11,933 nt of DNA, from contig DATFBM010000048.1 in assembly GCA_035253825.1 (NCBI GenBank), positions 1-11,933 of the forward strand, given 5' to 3'. Every line of letters starts with the position of its first letter. Within the stretch, counting starts at the first letter, position 1. The position numbers and the translations under genes were made by a program. The DNA is from JACCTH01 sp035253825 (lineage in GTDB: Bacteria; Actinomycetota; Acidimicrobiia; Spongiisociales; ZC4RG35). The notes beneath the pieces are model-generated. The model worked only from the letters and a program-made list of their open reading frames with translations. It was not told the origin of the DNA and did not search any database. This document shows positions 1 through 5,711 of this stretch, one piece after another.

Positions 1-152
1 AGGCAAACCCCACCCGGAGCAAGGCCAAACAGGGACGACGGCGGCCCGTCGATCAAGTCCCGGGTAGGCCGCAGGAGGCGACGAGCAATCGCTCGCCCGA
101 GATGGATGACCGTCCCCGGCAACGGGACAGAATCCGGCTTACAGGCGGACTC
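1..152 (+). ncRNA. rnpB: RNase P RNA, type A, 3' portion (5' end outside window)
   Basis: This is the catalytic RNA of RNase P, which matures the 5' ends of tRNAs. The sequence opens with the conserved GGCAAACCCCACCCGGAGCAA block (from position 2), as in mycobacterial rnpB. It continues through CCGGGTAGGCCGC, a GATGGATGACCG segment near 101-112, and a hairpin at 112-128 closed by a GCAA (GNRA) tetraloop. It ends with the universal ACAGAATCCGGCTTA block (127-141) that forms the 3' strand of the catalytic core. The mature 3' end is placed near the GGCGGACTC at 145-152 by analogy with known actinobacterial RNAs, so it is accurate to a few bases. The 5' half lies left of the window. A terminator follows directly. 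Confidence 0.95.
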
Positions 153-157
153 AAACC

Positions 158-194
158 GTCAAACCCCCTCCAACCAGGGGGTTTGACCTTTTCT
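158..194 (+). terminator. Rho-independent terminator of rnpB
   Basis: A perfect 12-bp stem, GTCAAACCCCCT (158-169) pairing with AGGGGGTTTGAC (176-187), encloses a 6-nt CCAACC loop. The T-rich tail CTTTTCT (188-194) follows. It lies a few bases after the RNase P RNA 3' end, as expected for its transcript terminator. Confidence 0.88.
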
Positions 195-273
195 ACAACC
201 TGCTCAATTACCCTCGCACGAGAGTCGCCCGTTACGAGCGCTAATGGTGAATCGTCACGAATGAGGAGGAGAG

Positions 274-708
274 TTGGCGAAGATCGAAACGTCTGTGGAA
301 ATCGCTCGACCGGTGGCCGAGGTGTGGGAGTACCTGACCGATCTCCGAAACGAAAAAGAATGGTCGACCGAGGTAGTGGACACCACCTACAGCGGGCCCA
401 TCCAGCTTGGTGCCACAGGCACCGACACTCGTCGTTGGGGAAAAAAGGTTGTGAAGTGGGACTGGAAAGTCACAGCGTATGAGGCCCCCCGACGGTTGAC
501 TCTCACCTATGGACCTCCGATGAACGCGGTGGCGGACTTCACCTTCGAACCTACAACACAAGGCACACGATTGACCTGTACCACCACGCTGAAACCGAGT
601 GGTTGGACGAGGTTTATCGCACCTGTAATCGCCGCTGAGGGCCGCAGCGCCGATCAGAAGCAGTTTGCGAAGGCGAAGGAAATTCTCGAGTCACGTAAGG
701 CTGGCTAG
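274..708 (+). CDS. SRPBCC (START-like / polyketide cyclase-dehydrase type) family protein
   Basis: This is a 144-residue protein of the SRPBCC helix-grip superfamily, whose members bind hydrophobic ligands in a deep pocket. The N-terminal signature is visible: a strand (KIETSVEIARP) followed by the helix segment VAEVWEYLTDLRNEKEWS. Alternating beta-strands follow (WDWKVTAYEAPRRLTLTY, VADFTFEPTTQGTRLTCTTT), then a C-terminal helix from about residue 115. The start is TTG at 274, chosen because AGGAGG at 264-269 sits just upstream and because the SRPBCC strand begins immediately. There is no signal peptide, so it is cytosolic. It is a single gene between the rnpB terminator and an intergenic gap of roughly 190 bp. 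The ligand and the reaction, if any, cannot be read from the sequence, and the superfamily is too diverse to guess. Confidence 0.85.
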   Translation: MAKIETSVEIARPVAEVWEYLTDLRNEKEWSTEVVDTTYSGPIQLGATGTDTRRWGKKVVKWDWKVTAYEAPRRLTLTYGPPMNAVADFTFEPTTQGTRLTCTTTLKPSGWTRFIAPVIAAEGRSADQKQFAKAKEILESRKAG

Positions 709-784
709 CACCGAACTGGGATTCGGTTGCCGAGATGGGTTTTGCCTCCCATCGAGCCATACGAGAAAAAAGCCTTGGGACCTG

Positions 785-813
785 TTGACCCCCCACCTGG
801 GCATACCTACATT
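785..813 (+). promoter_or_regulatory. Candidate sigma-70-like promoter upstream of the lipoprotein gene
   Basis: TTGACC (785-790, 5 of 6 to the -35 consensus) is followed by a 17-bp spacer and TACATT (808-813, 4 of 6 to the -10 consensus). It lies in the 709-896 gap before the lipoprotein gene. A perfect TTGACA at 813-818 is an alternative -35, but the best -10 after it (TCGGAT, 835-840) is poor. The gap also holds two short hairpins (710-727 and 734-753) without T-tracts. The promoter is inferred from consensus and spacing only. Confidence 0.35.
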
Positions 814-896
814 TGACAAAGCGGAGGACACCAATCGGATCGCTGCGTCATTTGAGGACCCGACAGGGTCGCGTCGCGTCCGACGATCACGTGGCA

Positions 897-1550
897 ATGT
901 CGCCTTTCCGTTTTGCGGGCGGCATCGTGCTCTTGCTCGCCTTCACTCTCGCCGGATGTGGGCGAAGCAGCGAGACAATCCGCACAAGCGGCGCTGGCAT
1001 CGGGGACACGCTGCGCATGACTCTCGCTGACGAGTTCGGCGCGCTAATCGGCAACGAGATGCTCGGGGCGTCAGAAGTTGGCTCCGACCAGCTCGAGGGT
1101 GATCTGACCCCAGCGGGATCGGGCAAGTGGCGAGGCGTCGTTACTGCAACCGCTAATCGCACCATCGACACAGCAATCCTCGGCACCCCCTGCAAAACCG
1201 AGTTGAAGGGCTCACAAGAAGTCGAGGTTCTCGCCACTCTTGGCACCTACGAGGAGGACCGAAACCTCAGGCTTGTGCTGACGCCCAAGAGCCCGCCCGA
1301 GTACACAACTTATCCCAGCTGCAGTCTGATACCGATGGAGGAGAAGGCCCCAAACGGGATCGAGTGGCTGTGGTTTTACTTCGACTATTACCGCGGCGGC
1401 AACCTCGACGTGCACCTGCCCGACAAGCCGGGCGGTACCTGGACGTGGGACTTCGCACCCGAAGGCGAATATGGCGGCGCCTCGAATTGCGAGCAGTTCA
1501 ACATCGTTCGCTGCAGACACAGCATGACACTGAAGGTCGAGTACCGCTAG
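897..1550 (+). CDS. Secreted lipoprotein of unknown function with four extra cysteines
   Basis: This is a 217-residue predicted lipoprotein. A short basic N-terminus and a hydrophobic stretch (GGIVLLLAFTLAG) lead into a lipobox, LAGC, with the lipidated cysteine at residue 21. The mature protein should therefore be anchored on the outer face of the membrane. The rest looks beta-rich and contains Cys99, Cys142, Cys198 and Cys206, which could form two disulfides. The C-terminal half is rich in aromatic residues (IEWLWFYFDYYRGG, GGTWTWDF). No family is recognised. The ATG at 897 is preferred because it gives a normal signal peptide. The frame is open upstream (TTG at 813, GTG at 891), but that would add an Arg-rich extension ahead of the signal sequence. 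No Shine-Dalgarno is evident. Two hairpins follow the stop codon. Confidence 0.72.
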   Translation: MSPFRFAGGIVLLLAFTLAGCGRSSETIRTSGAGIGDTLRMTLADEFGALIGNEMLGASEVGSDQLEGDLTPAGSGKWRGVVTATANRTIDTAILGTPCKTELKGSQEVEVLATLGTYEEDRNLRLVLTPKSPPEYTTYPSCSLIPMEEKAPNGIEWLWFYFDYYRGGNLDVHLPDKPGGTWTWDFAPEGEYGGASNCEQFNIVRCRHSMTLKVEYR

Positions 1551-1552
1551 CC

Positions 1553-1578
1553 ATTCCGGCTCCGCTCGGAGCCGGAAT
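1553..1578 (+). terminator. Hairpin after the lipoprotein gene, probable terminator
   Basis: A perfect 11-bp stem, ATTCCGGCTCC (1553-1563) pairing with GGAGCCGGAAT (1568-1578), has a GCTC loop and begins 2 bp after the stop codon at 1550. Only a weak T-containing stretch (CCTTCATTCC) follows. It fits the tail-less GC-rich hairpin type of terminator proposed for actinobacteria. A second, longer palindrome begins 4 bp downstream. Confidence 0.6.
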
Positions 1579-1582
1579 CCTT

Positions 1583-1634
1583 CATTCCTGCGTAAATCTG
1601 GTCACGTAAACGTGACCAGATTTACGCAAGAATG
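1583..1634. repeat. Long near-perfect palindrome (25-bp arms, one mismatch)
   Basis: The arms 1589-1607 and 1610-1628 are exact inverted repeats (GCGTAAATCTGGTCACGT and its complement form the core) around a 2-nt centre. After one mismatch (1588/1629) the pairing resumes for five more pairs, out to 1583/1634. As RNA it would form a hairpin with an 18-bp perfect stem and a TAAA loop. It ends 5 bp before the ATG at 1640 of the downstream operon. It may be a second, bidirectional-type terminator for the lipoprotein gene, or an operator covering the operon promoter. The right arm leaves almost no room for a ribosome binding site. Confidence 0.9.
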
Positions 1635-1639
1635 GATTG

Positions 1640-1990
1640 ATGGCGAAGAATGTGCTCGGCAGCGACCTCGAGGATTGCTCCCACGATCCGGTCACCGGCT
1701 TTTATCGCAACGGCTGTTGTGACACCGGCTCTGACGATGTCGGCGTCCACACGGTTTGCGCCGAGATGACAGATGACTTTCTGGCCTTCTCCCGCCAAGT
1801 GGGAAACGATCTCTCCACTCCCCAGCCTTGGTTTCCGGGCCTCAAAGCTGGAGATTTCTGGTGTCTGTGCGCCGCCCGCTGGGTCGAGGCTCTAGAGGCG
1901 GGGGCGGCCCCGAGAGTTCGCCTGGAAGCCACACACGCCGGCACCCTCGAATTCGCCAGCCTCGCCGACCTCAAGCGCTACGCCCTCTGA
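1640..1990 (+). CDS. DUF2237 family protein
   Basis: This is a 116-residue cytosolic protein matching the DUF2237 family over its whole length. The recognisable blocks are NVLGSDLEDC near the N-terminus, TGFYRNGCCDTG (residues 19-30), GVHTVCAEMT (35-44), GNDLSTPQPWFPGL (55-68), GDFWCLCAARWVEALEAGAAP (71-91) and LEATH (95-99). Six cysteines are present (13, 26, 27, 40, 75, 77), and their spacing follows the family, suggesting metal binding or redox chemistry. The function is not known for any member I can recall. ATG at 1640 is chosen over the adjacent in-frame TTG at 1637. No convincing Shine-Dalgarno is present, only GGA at 1634-1636, and a long palindrome ends 5 bp upstream. It is the first gene of a five-gene run, 7 bp before the SRAP gene. 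Confidence 0.9.
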   Translation: MAKNVLGSDLEDCSHDPVTGFYRNGCCDTGSDDVGVHTVCAEMTDDFLAFSRQVGNDLSTPQPWFPGLKAGDFWCLCAARWVEALEAGAAPRVRLEATHAGTLEFASLADLKRYAL

Positions 1991-1997
1991 CATCGAG

Positions 1998-2675
1998 ATG
2001 TGCGGGCGGTTCTCGCTCTCCGGCGACATCGATTTCTATGCCGACTATTTCGGCGCTTCCGCCGTGATCGAAGGTCTGCCTCCATCTTGGAACGTGGCCC
2101 CGACCGATTCGGTCTACGTGGTCGCCGAGCGCGAGGGCAGGCGAGTACTCGAATCCATGAAATGGGGCTTGGTCCCGCATTGGGCGAAAGACACCAAATC
2201 GATCCAAATCAACGCCCGTTCGGAAACGGTCGCAACGGCCCCGGCGTTTCGTGACTCATTCGCCCGAAAGCGCTGCCTGATCCCGGCCGATGGCTTCTAC
2301 GAATGGGAGTCGCCCGAGAAGGGGCGGGCCCCACACTGGATCCATCGCGCCGACGGATTTCCGGTTGGATTTGCAGGGATTTGGTCGACCCGCCGCGACG
2401 ACAACGGCGAGTGGACCAGGACTTGTTCGATCATCACCAAGGCGGGAGGAGGCGTCGTGGCACCGCTTCATGATCGGATGCCGATCGCACTCCGCACCGA
2501 GAGTTGGACTACCTGGCTCGACCGGACCCTGACCGACACCGACCAGGCGAGTCGGTCACTCCAACCCATCGACGATGATCTATGGATGGAACGAGAGGTC
2601 TCATCTCGCGTCAATAGCGTCCGCAACAACGACGCCGGGCTCTGGGATCCGCCGGAACAGGGCCGCTTAATCTGA
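1998..2675 (+). CDS. SRAP-domain protein (YedK/HMCES family, abasic-site DNA-protein crosslinker)
   Basis: This 225-residue protein belongs to the SOS response-associated peptidase (SRAP) family. Characterised members (E. coli YedK, human HMCES) protect abasic sites in single-stranded DNA by forming a thiazolidine crosslink through the N-terminal cysteine. The diagnostic start MCGRFSL puts Cys2 at the N-terminus after methionine removal, which fixes the start codon. Other active-site elements are INARSET (Asn72, Arg74), GFYEW (Glu102) and LHDRMP (His158). WNVAPTD, MKWGLVPHWAK and the C-terminal SRVNSVRNND are further family blocks. The length is typical and no key residue is missing. It lies 7 bp after DUF2237 and 9 bp before the phosphomutase-like gene, so it is probably co-transcribed. 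No SOS box was identified nearby. Confidence 0.95.
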   Translation: MCGRFSLSGDIDFYADYFGASAVIEGLPPSWNVAPTDSVYVVAEREGRRVLESMKWGLVPHWAKDTKSIQINARSETVATAPAFRDSFARKRCLIPADGFYEWESPEKGRAPHWIHRADGFPVGFAGIWSTRRDDNGEWTRTCSIITKAGGGVVAPLHDRMPIALRTESWTTWLDRTLTDTDQASRSLQPIDDDLWMEREVSSRVNSVRNNDAGLWDPPEQGRLI

Positions 2676-2684
2676 GGCTGATCC

Positions 2685-3296
2685 ATGGCCCGACTCCTCT
2701 TGATTCGCCACGCCCCCACGTCGGAGACGGGCCGGATGTTGAGCGGCCGCCTACCCGGCAAATCGCTTTCTCCTCGCGGCCAAGAAATGGCAGAAGCACT
2801 TGCCATTGAGCTTCGATCAACCCGCCTCGCCGCCATCTACTCCTCCCCGCTGGAACGCGCGATGGAGACGGCGACACCTATCGCGGCCGCCCAGCGGAAA
2901 AAGGTGACGGTTCACGAGGGTCTTGTCGAAGTCGACTACGGCTCTTGGTCGGGTCGGAGCCTCAAATCCCTATACCGGTTACGGTTGTGGCGCGTGGTGA
3001 TCAGAACCCCGTCTCGCGCTAGCTTCCCGGGAGGGGAGTCAATCGCTGAGGCACAGCACCGGATGGTGTCGACCTGCGAAGAGCTAGCGGCCCGTCACAA
3101 GGAGAAGACAGTCGCCCTTGTTACCCACGGTGATCCCATCAAGGCGGCCGTCTCCCATTTCCTCGGGCAACCGCTCGATCTTTTCAATCGCATCGCCATC
3201 GCCCCTGCGTCTGTCACGGTGCTGGATCTACCCAGTGGAGGGTGGCCGCGTCTGGTCACTCTCAACTCGGGCGGCAACCCGAGCACATGGCAATAG
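2685..3296 (+). CDS. Histidine-phosphatase-fold protein, MSMEG_4193 family (probable phosphomutase)
   Basis: This is a 203-residue member of the phosphoglycerate mutase / histidine phosphatase superfamily. The N-terminal RHA motif (Arg8, His9) gives the phospho-accepting histidine, with alanine where most family members have RHG. SSPLERAMETA (53-63) supplies a second phosphate-binding arginine (Arg58), VEVDYGSWSG (81-90) an acidic residue (Glu82), and VTHGD (146-150) the second catalytic histidine (His148). Together with the next two genes it matches the MSMEG_4193 subgroup, described from gene context as a probable phosphomutase in an actinobacterial three-gene set. Mutase versus phosphatase activity, and the substrate, are unknown. 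GAGG at 2674-2677 lies 7 nt before the ATG. The 3' end overlaps the DUF3090 start by 10 bp. A CobC-like phosphatase is the alternative reading. Confidence 0.9.
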   Translation: MARLLLIRHAPTSETGRMLSGRLPGKSLSPRGQEMAEALAIELRSTRLAAIYSSPLERAMETATPIAAAQRKKVTVHEGLVEVDYGSWSGRSLKSLYRLRLWRVVIRTPSRASFPGGESIAEAQHRMVSTCEELAARHKEKTVALVTHGDPIKAAVSHFLGQPLDLFNRIAIAPASVTVLDLPSGGWPRLVTLNSGGNPSTWQ

Positions 3297-3778
3297 AAGA
3301 CCTCGGTCCTGCAGAGCGCTTTGCGGCCGGGGCGCTGGGTCCTCCTGGATCGCGACGCTTCTTCGTTGAGGTGACCGCCAGTGGCGTCGTCCATTCCTTT
3401 CCATGCGAGAAGACCCAGGTGGCGGAATTGGCCGAACAAGGATTGCGAATGCTGACCGCGGCTGCGATCGAAATAGACGAACAGGCCGTCGAAAACCTGG
3501 TCGCCACTGGGCTCGAGATCGGAGAGCCCGACGCACCATCTTTTCGCATCGGTTCAATCGGGGTGGCGATCGAGCGCAGCGAATTCATCACTGTCGTCCT
3601 CGGGTCGTCGGAAGGTGAGGATGAAGTTCGATTCGTCATTACGGCCGAGCAATTTCGGGCGATGGCGCTGGTCGCGGCCCGAGTGGTGGCAGCGGGCCGG
3701 CCGCTGTGCCCTCGCTGTCAGCTGCCGATGGACCCTGAGGGTCACCGCTGCCCGTCGAGCAACGGTCACCACATCTGA
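3287..3778 (+). CDS. DUF3090 family protein with C-terminal zinc-knuckle-like motif
   Basis: This 163-residue protein is the middle member of the actinobacterial trio (DUF3090 / TIGR03847 type). The N-terminal part carries the conserved RFFVEVTASG segment (24-33). A central region of alternating strands and helices follows (FRIGSIGVAIE, EFITVVLG, VRFVITAEQFRAMALVAA). The C-terminus holds CPRCQLPMDPEGHRCP (141-156), where Cys141, Cys144, His153 and Cys155 could bind one zinc ion, followed by NGHH. ATG at 3287 is chosen over upstream in-frame starts because family similarity begins there and because it overlaps the end of the phosphomutase gene by 10 bp, implying translational coupling. It is cytosolic. 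No biochemical function is known to me. Steady co-occurrence with a phosphomutase-like and a kinase-like partner suggests a scaffold or regulatory subunit, which is inference. Confidence 0.88.
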   Translation: MAIEDLGPAERFAAGALGPPGSRRFFVEVTASGVVHSFPCEKTQVAELAEQGLRMLTAAAIEIDEQAVENLVATGLEIGEPDAPSFRIGSIGVAIERSEFITVVLGSSEGEDEVRFVITAEQFRAMALVAARVVAAGRPLCPRCQLPMDPEGHRCPSSNGHHI

Positions 3779-3786
3779 AAACGAAG

Positions 3787-4461
3787 TTGGTGCTCGAGGA
3801 GGTAGTTGGCGAGTTTGTGTCCGCCTCCAACCTCACCTTGCTCGCCACCGATGGCACCGGCAAGCGCTGGGTGTACAAGGCATCGGAGGCGATGTCCCCG
3901 CTGTGGGACTTCGACGCCACGACTCTTCCCGCCCGCGAACTCGCAACGTATCTCGTCTCCGAGGTGCTCGGGTTCGGCGTGGTGCCGGAGACGCTTCGGA
4001 CCGAGGGACCGCTGGGCATTGGCTCGGCGCAGCGGTTCATCGAAGTGGATCCAGACTTTGATCCGCGGCAATTGTTCGTCCCTGAGGTCTCAGAGAAGCT
4101 GTGGCCGGTAGCGGTGCTCGACATCGTCTGCAACAACGCCGACCGGAAGCTCGGACACTTGCTCAGAGAAAAAGCGAGCGGGCGCCTCTTCGCCATCGAC
4201 AACGGACTCACCTTCCATTCCGAGCCCAAACTTCGGACGGTTCTTTGGGGCCTAGCGGGAAAGCCGCTCCCCGCGGCTATGGTCGCTGCGCTGAGGATGC
4301 TTCGAGCCGCTCTCGGCCACAGGCTGGGCACAGACCTCGAGATGCTTATAAGCCAGGCCGAATTCGAGGCGTTGCGTCAGCGGGTTGATGACCTTGTCTC
4401 CAGCCGGGTTCATCCCCCGCCGCCCGACGATCGTCCGCCAATGCCTTGGCCCGTCTGGTAG
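3787..4461 (+). CDS. PI3/4-kinase-like protein, SCO1664 family (TIGR03843 type)
   Basis: This 224-residue protein is the third member of the trio, with distant kinase-like features of the phosphatidylinositol 3-/4-kinase fold. VYK (29-31) offers the ATP-binding lysine (Lys31). WDFDATTLPARELATYLVSE (40-59) matches the family's conserved WDF...REVAAYLVSE block. NNADRKLGHLL (116-126) resembles the NxDRHxxN catalytic loop (Asp119), and AIDNG (136-140) resembles the metal-binding DFG/IDHG motif (Asp138). His124 stands where typical kinases carry the metal-binding asparagine. The C-terminus is proline-rich (PPPPDDRPPMPWP). TTG at 3787 or GTG at 3790 are the plausible starts, 8-11 bp after DUF3090; neither has a strong Shine-Dalgarno. 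In other actinobacteria I recall mshC lying near this trio, but here a convergent Nudix gene follows after 3 bp. The substrate is unknown. Confidence 0.87.
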   Translation: MVLEEVVGEFVSASNLTLLATDGTGKRWVYKASEAMSPLWDFDATTLPARELATYLVSEVLGFGVVPETLRTEGPLGIGSAQRFIEVDPDFDPRQLFVPEVSEKLWPVAVLDIVCNNADRKLGHLLREKASGRLFAIDNGLTFHSEPKLRTVLWGLAGKPLPAAMVAALRMLRAALGHRLGTDLEMLISQAEFEALRQRVDDLVSSRVHPPPPDDRPPMPWPVW

Positions 4462-4464
4462 CGG

Positions 4465-5082
4465 TCAGTCGAAGTCGGTCGGAAGCTCGGGGCGGTGATG
4501 GTGTTCTATCGCCCGCCTGATTTGTGCTTCGGTGGCACGACCGATCGAGAGCGGCGGAAGCTCGTCGACCGAAAACCAGCCCACCTCGATTGTTTCGAGG
4601 CTGGGTTGAGCGCTGCCGCCCTCGAGAGCAGCATTCACAAACAAGAGATAGGAATGGTGTAGCGCCGGCGGGTGAGCGTGGGCCAGCTTGTCAAAGATGG
4701 CGGCGATCTTTGTCGCCCTCACCCGGTATCCCGTCTCCTCGAAAACCTCCCTCTCCGCTGCCAGAGAAAGCGACTCGCCCACATCGACCCAGCCGCCGGG
4801 CAGCGTCCAAAGACCATCCTCGGCTTCCTTGACCATCAAAAGGCGATCGTCATCGGCGACAACCGCAACCCGGACAATCAACTTTGGGGTGGCATAACCA
4901 CCCTCGAACACGAAACCCGGGGCCCCGAGCAACTCCTCTGGAAGCCGGGAAAGCTCGGCTGCGACGTCGGCCACCTCCTGGAAGCGAGCACGGTCATAGG
5001 GGCTGACGGCGAATGTCAAACCGGTTTCTGCCGTCGCTGTGAGCCGACGGAGCAGATGCCGGATCCGGGAGCCAGGTTCCAC
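4465..5082 (-). CDS. Nudix hydrolase with N-terminal Nudix_hydro_N-like domain
   Basis: This 205-residue enzyme belongs to the Nudix pyrophosphohydrolase family, which cleaves nucleoside diphosphates linked to another group. The complete Nudix box runs from Gly97 to Tyr119: G-x5-E with Glu103, then REVFEETGY, with Glu112, Glu115 and Glu116 as metal ligands. LWTLPGGWVDVGES is typical of the ADP-ribose/NADH-type branch. The N-terminal 60 residues are helical (RIRHLLRRLTATAETGLTFA, YDRARFQEVADVAAEL) and resemble the Nudix_hydro_N domain of YjhB-like proteins. The start is GTG at 5082, two bases after the stop codon of the lipoprotein gene, so it is the last gene of the long minus-strand operon. 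Its stop lies 3 bp from the stop of the convergent kinase-like gene. The exact substrate cannot be assigned. Confidence 0.92.
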   Translation of the reverse strand: MEPGSRIRHLLRRLTATAETGLTFAVSPYDRARFQEVADVAAELSRLPEELLGAPGFVFEGGYATPKLIVRVAVVADDDRLLMVKEAEDGLWTLPGGWVDVGESLSLAAEREVFEETGYRVRATKIAAIFDKLAHAHPPALHHSYLLFVNAALEGGSAQPSLETIEVGWFSVDELPPLSIGRATEAQIRRAIEHHHRPELPTDFD

Positions 5083-5084
5083 AC

Positions 5085-5711
5085 TCAGCCGTCGATGGAA
5101 TCGATCGCCGCCAGCACCTCTTCAACGGCCGCCCGCGCCGAGGTTGTGATCGATGGATCGGCGCTGGCAACCGCTACCGCGTCCCGTTCCGCCCGCAGCA
5201 TCTCTCGAAGCACGTCCGCCTCGGCGCTGCGGTTCGCCACGATCACTTCCACTGCTCCCAGGAGGCGCTCGGCGAGTGGGGCGGCGAAGGAGGCAATGAC
5301 GTCGATCCGCCAGACGTCGCTTTGGTTGAGGATGATGGATCCCGATCGCAGCTCGAGGCGGGCGAAGTCGGTGGAACCCTCGGTGAACGCTTCGATGTCG
5401 GCCACTTCGTCGCCATCCAAACCGGCAGATTCAAGGAAGCCAGTCCAGAAGTTGTCTGCCACTGCCAGAGAGCTCTGTCCGGCCTCGAGGCTGGCGGCCT
5501 CCTCCACGGTGGCTCCTTCCGCAAGCGCTACCCAGGGCATCGGTCGGAGATCAGTGAGGGCGGCAACCACACTCGGATCTCCCCCGTCGAGGGCGGCGGC
5601 GATTTCGTCGGCCACTTCCTCGGGCGGTATGTCGGCCATTGGCGTCGCAACGCTGGTTGCAGTGACTGCATTGCTGCAAGCGACCAAGATCAGCCAGATC
5701 AACGCTTTCAC
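5085..5711 (-). CDS. Small acidic lipoprotein of unknown function
   Basis: This is a 208-residue predicted lipoprotein. After Met-Lys comes a short hydrophobic stretch (ALIWLIL) and a lipobox, LVAC, with Cys12; the signal peptide is unusually short. The mature part is Ala/Glu/Asp-rich and probably mostly helical, with one hydrophobic-aromatic segment (LTDLRPMPWVALAEG) and another near residue 88 (NFWTGFLESAG). No family is recognised. The GTG start overlaps the stop of the upstream luciferase-like oxidoreductase gene in a 4-bp GTGA junction (5708-5711), so translation of the two is likely coupled. The Nudix gene follows after 2 bp. No better in-frame start was seen in the short stretch checked upstream, inside the oxidoreductase gene. 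It may bind a partner or ligand outside the cell, but the sequence does not show which. Confidence 0.75.
   Translation of the reverse strand: MKALIWLILVACSNAVTATSVATPMADIPPEEVADEIAAALDGGDPSVVAALTDLRPMPWVALAEGATVEEAASLEAGQSSLAVADNFWTGFLESAGLDGDEVADIEAFTEGSTDFARLELRSGSIILNQSDVWRIDVIASFAAPLAERLLGAVEVIVANRSAEADVLREMLRAERDAVAVASADPSITTSARAAVEEVLAAIDSIDG

Noticed and set aside
102..482. + strand open frame running from rnpB into the SRPBCC gene
   Set aside because: It crosses the RNase P RNA, its terminator, and overlaps a clear SRPBCC gene in another frame.
709..760. Terminator for the SRPBCC gene
   Set aside because: Two short 6-bp stems (710-727, 734-753) exist but neither has a T-tract or strong stability, so no terminator is called.
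4465..5082. Mycothiol ligase mshC expected next to the trio
   Set aside because: The gene following the trio is a convergent Nudix hydrolase; no class I tRNA-synthetase-like motifs (HIGH/KMSKS) were seen in the window.
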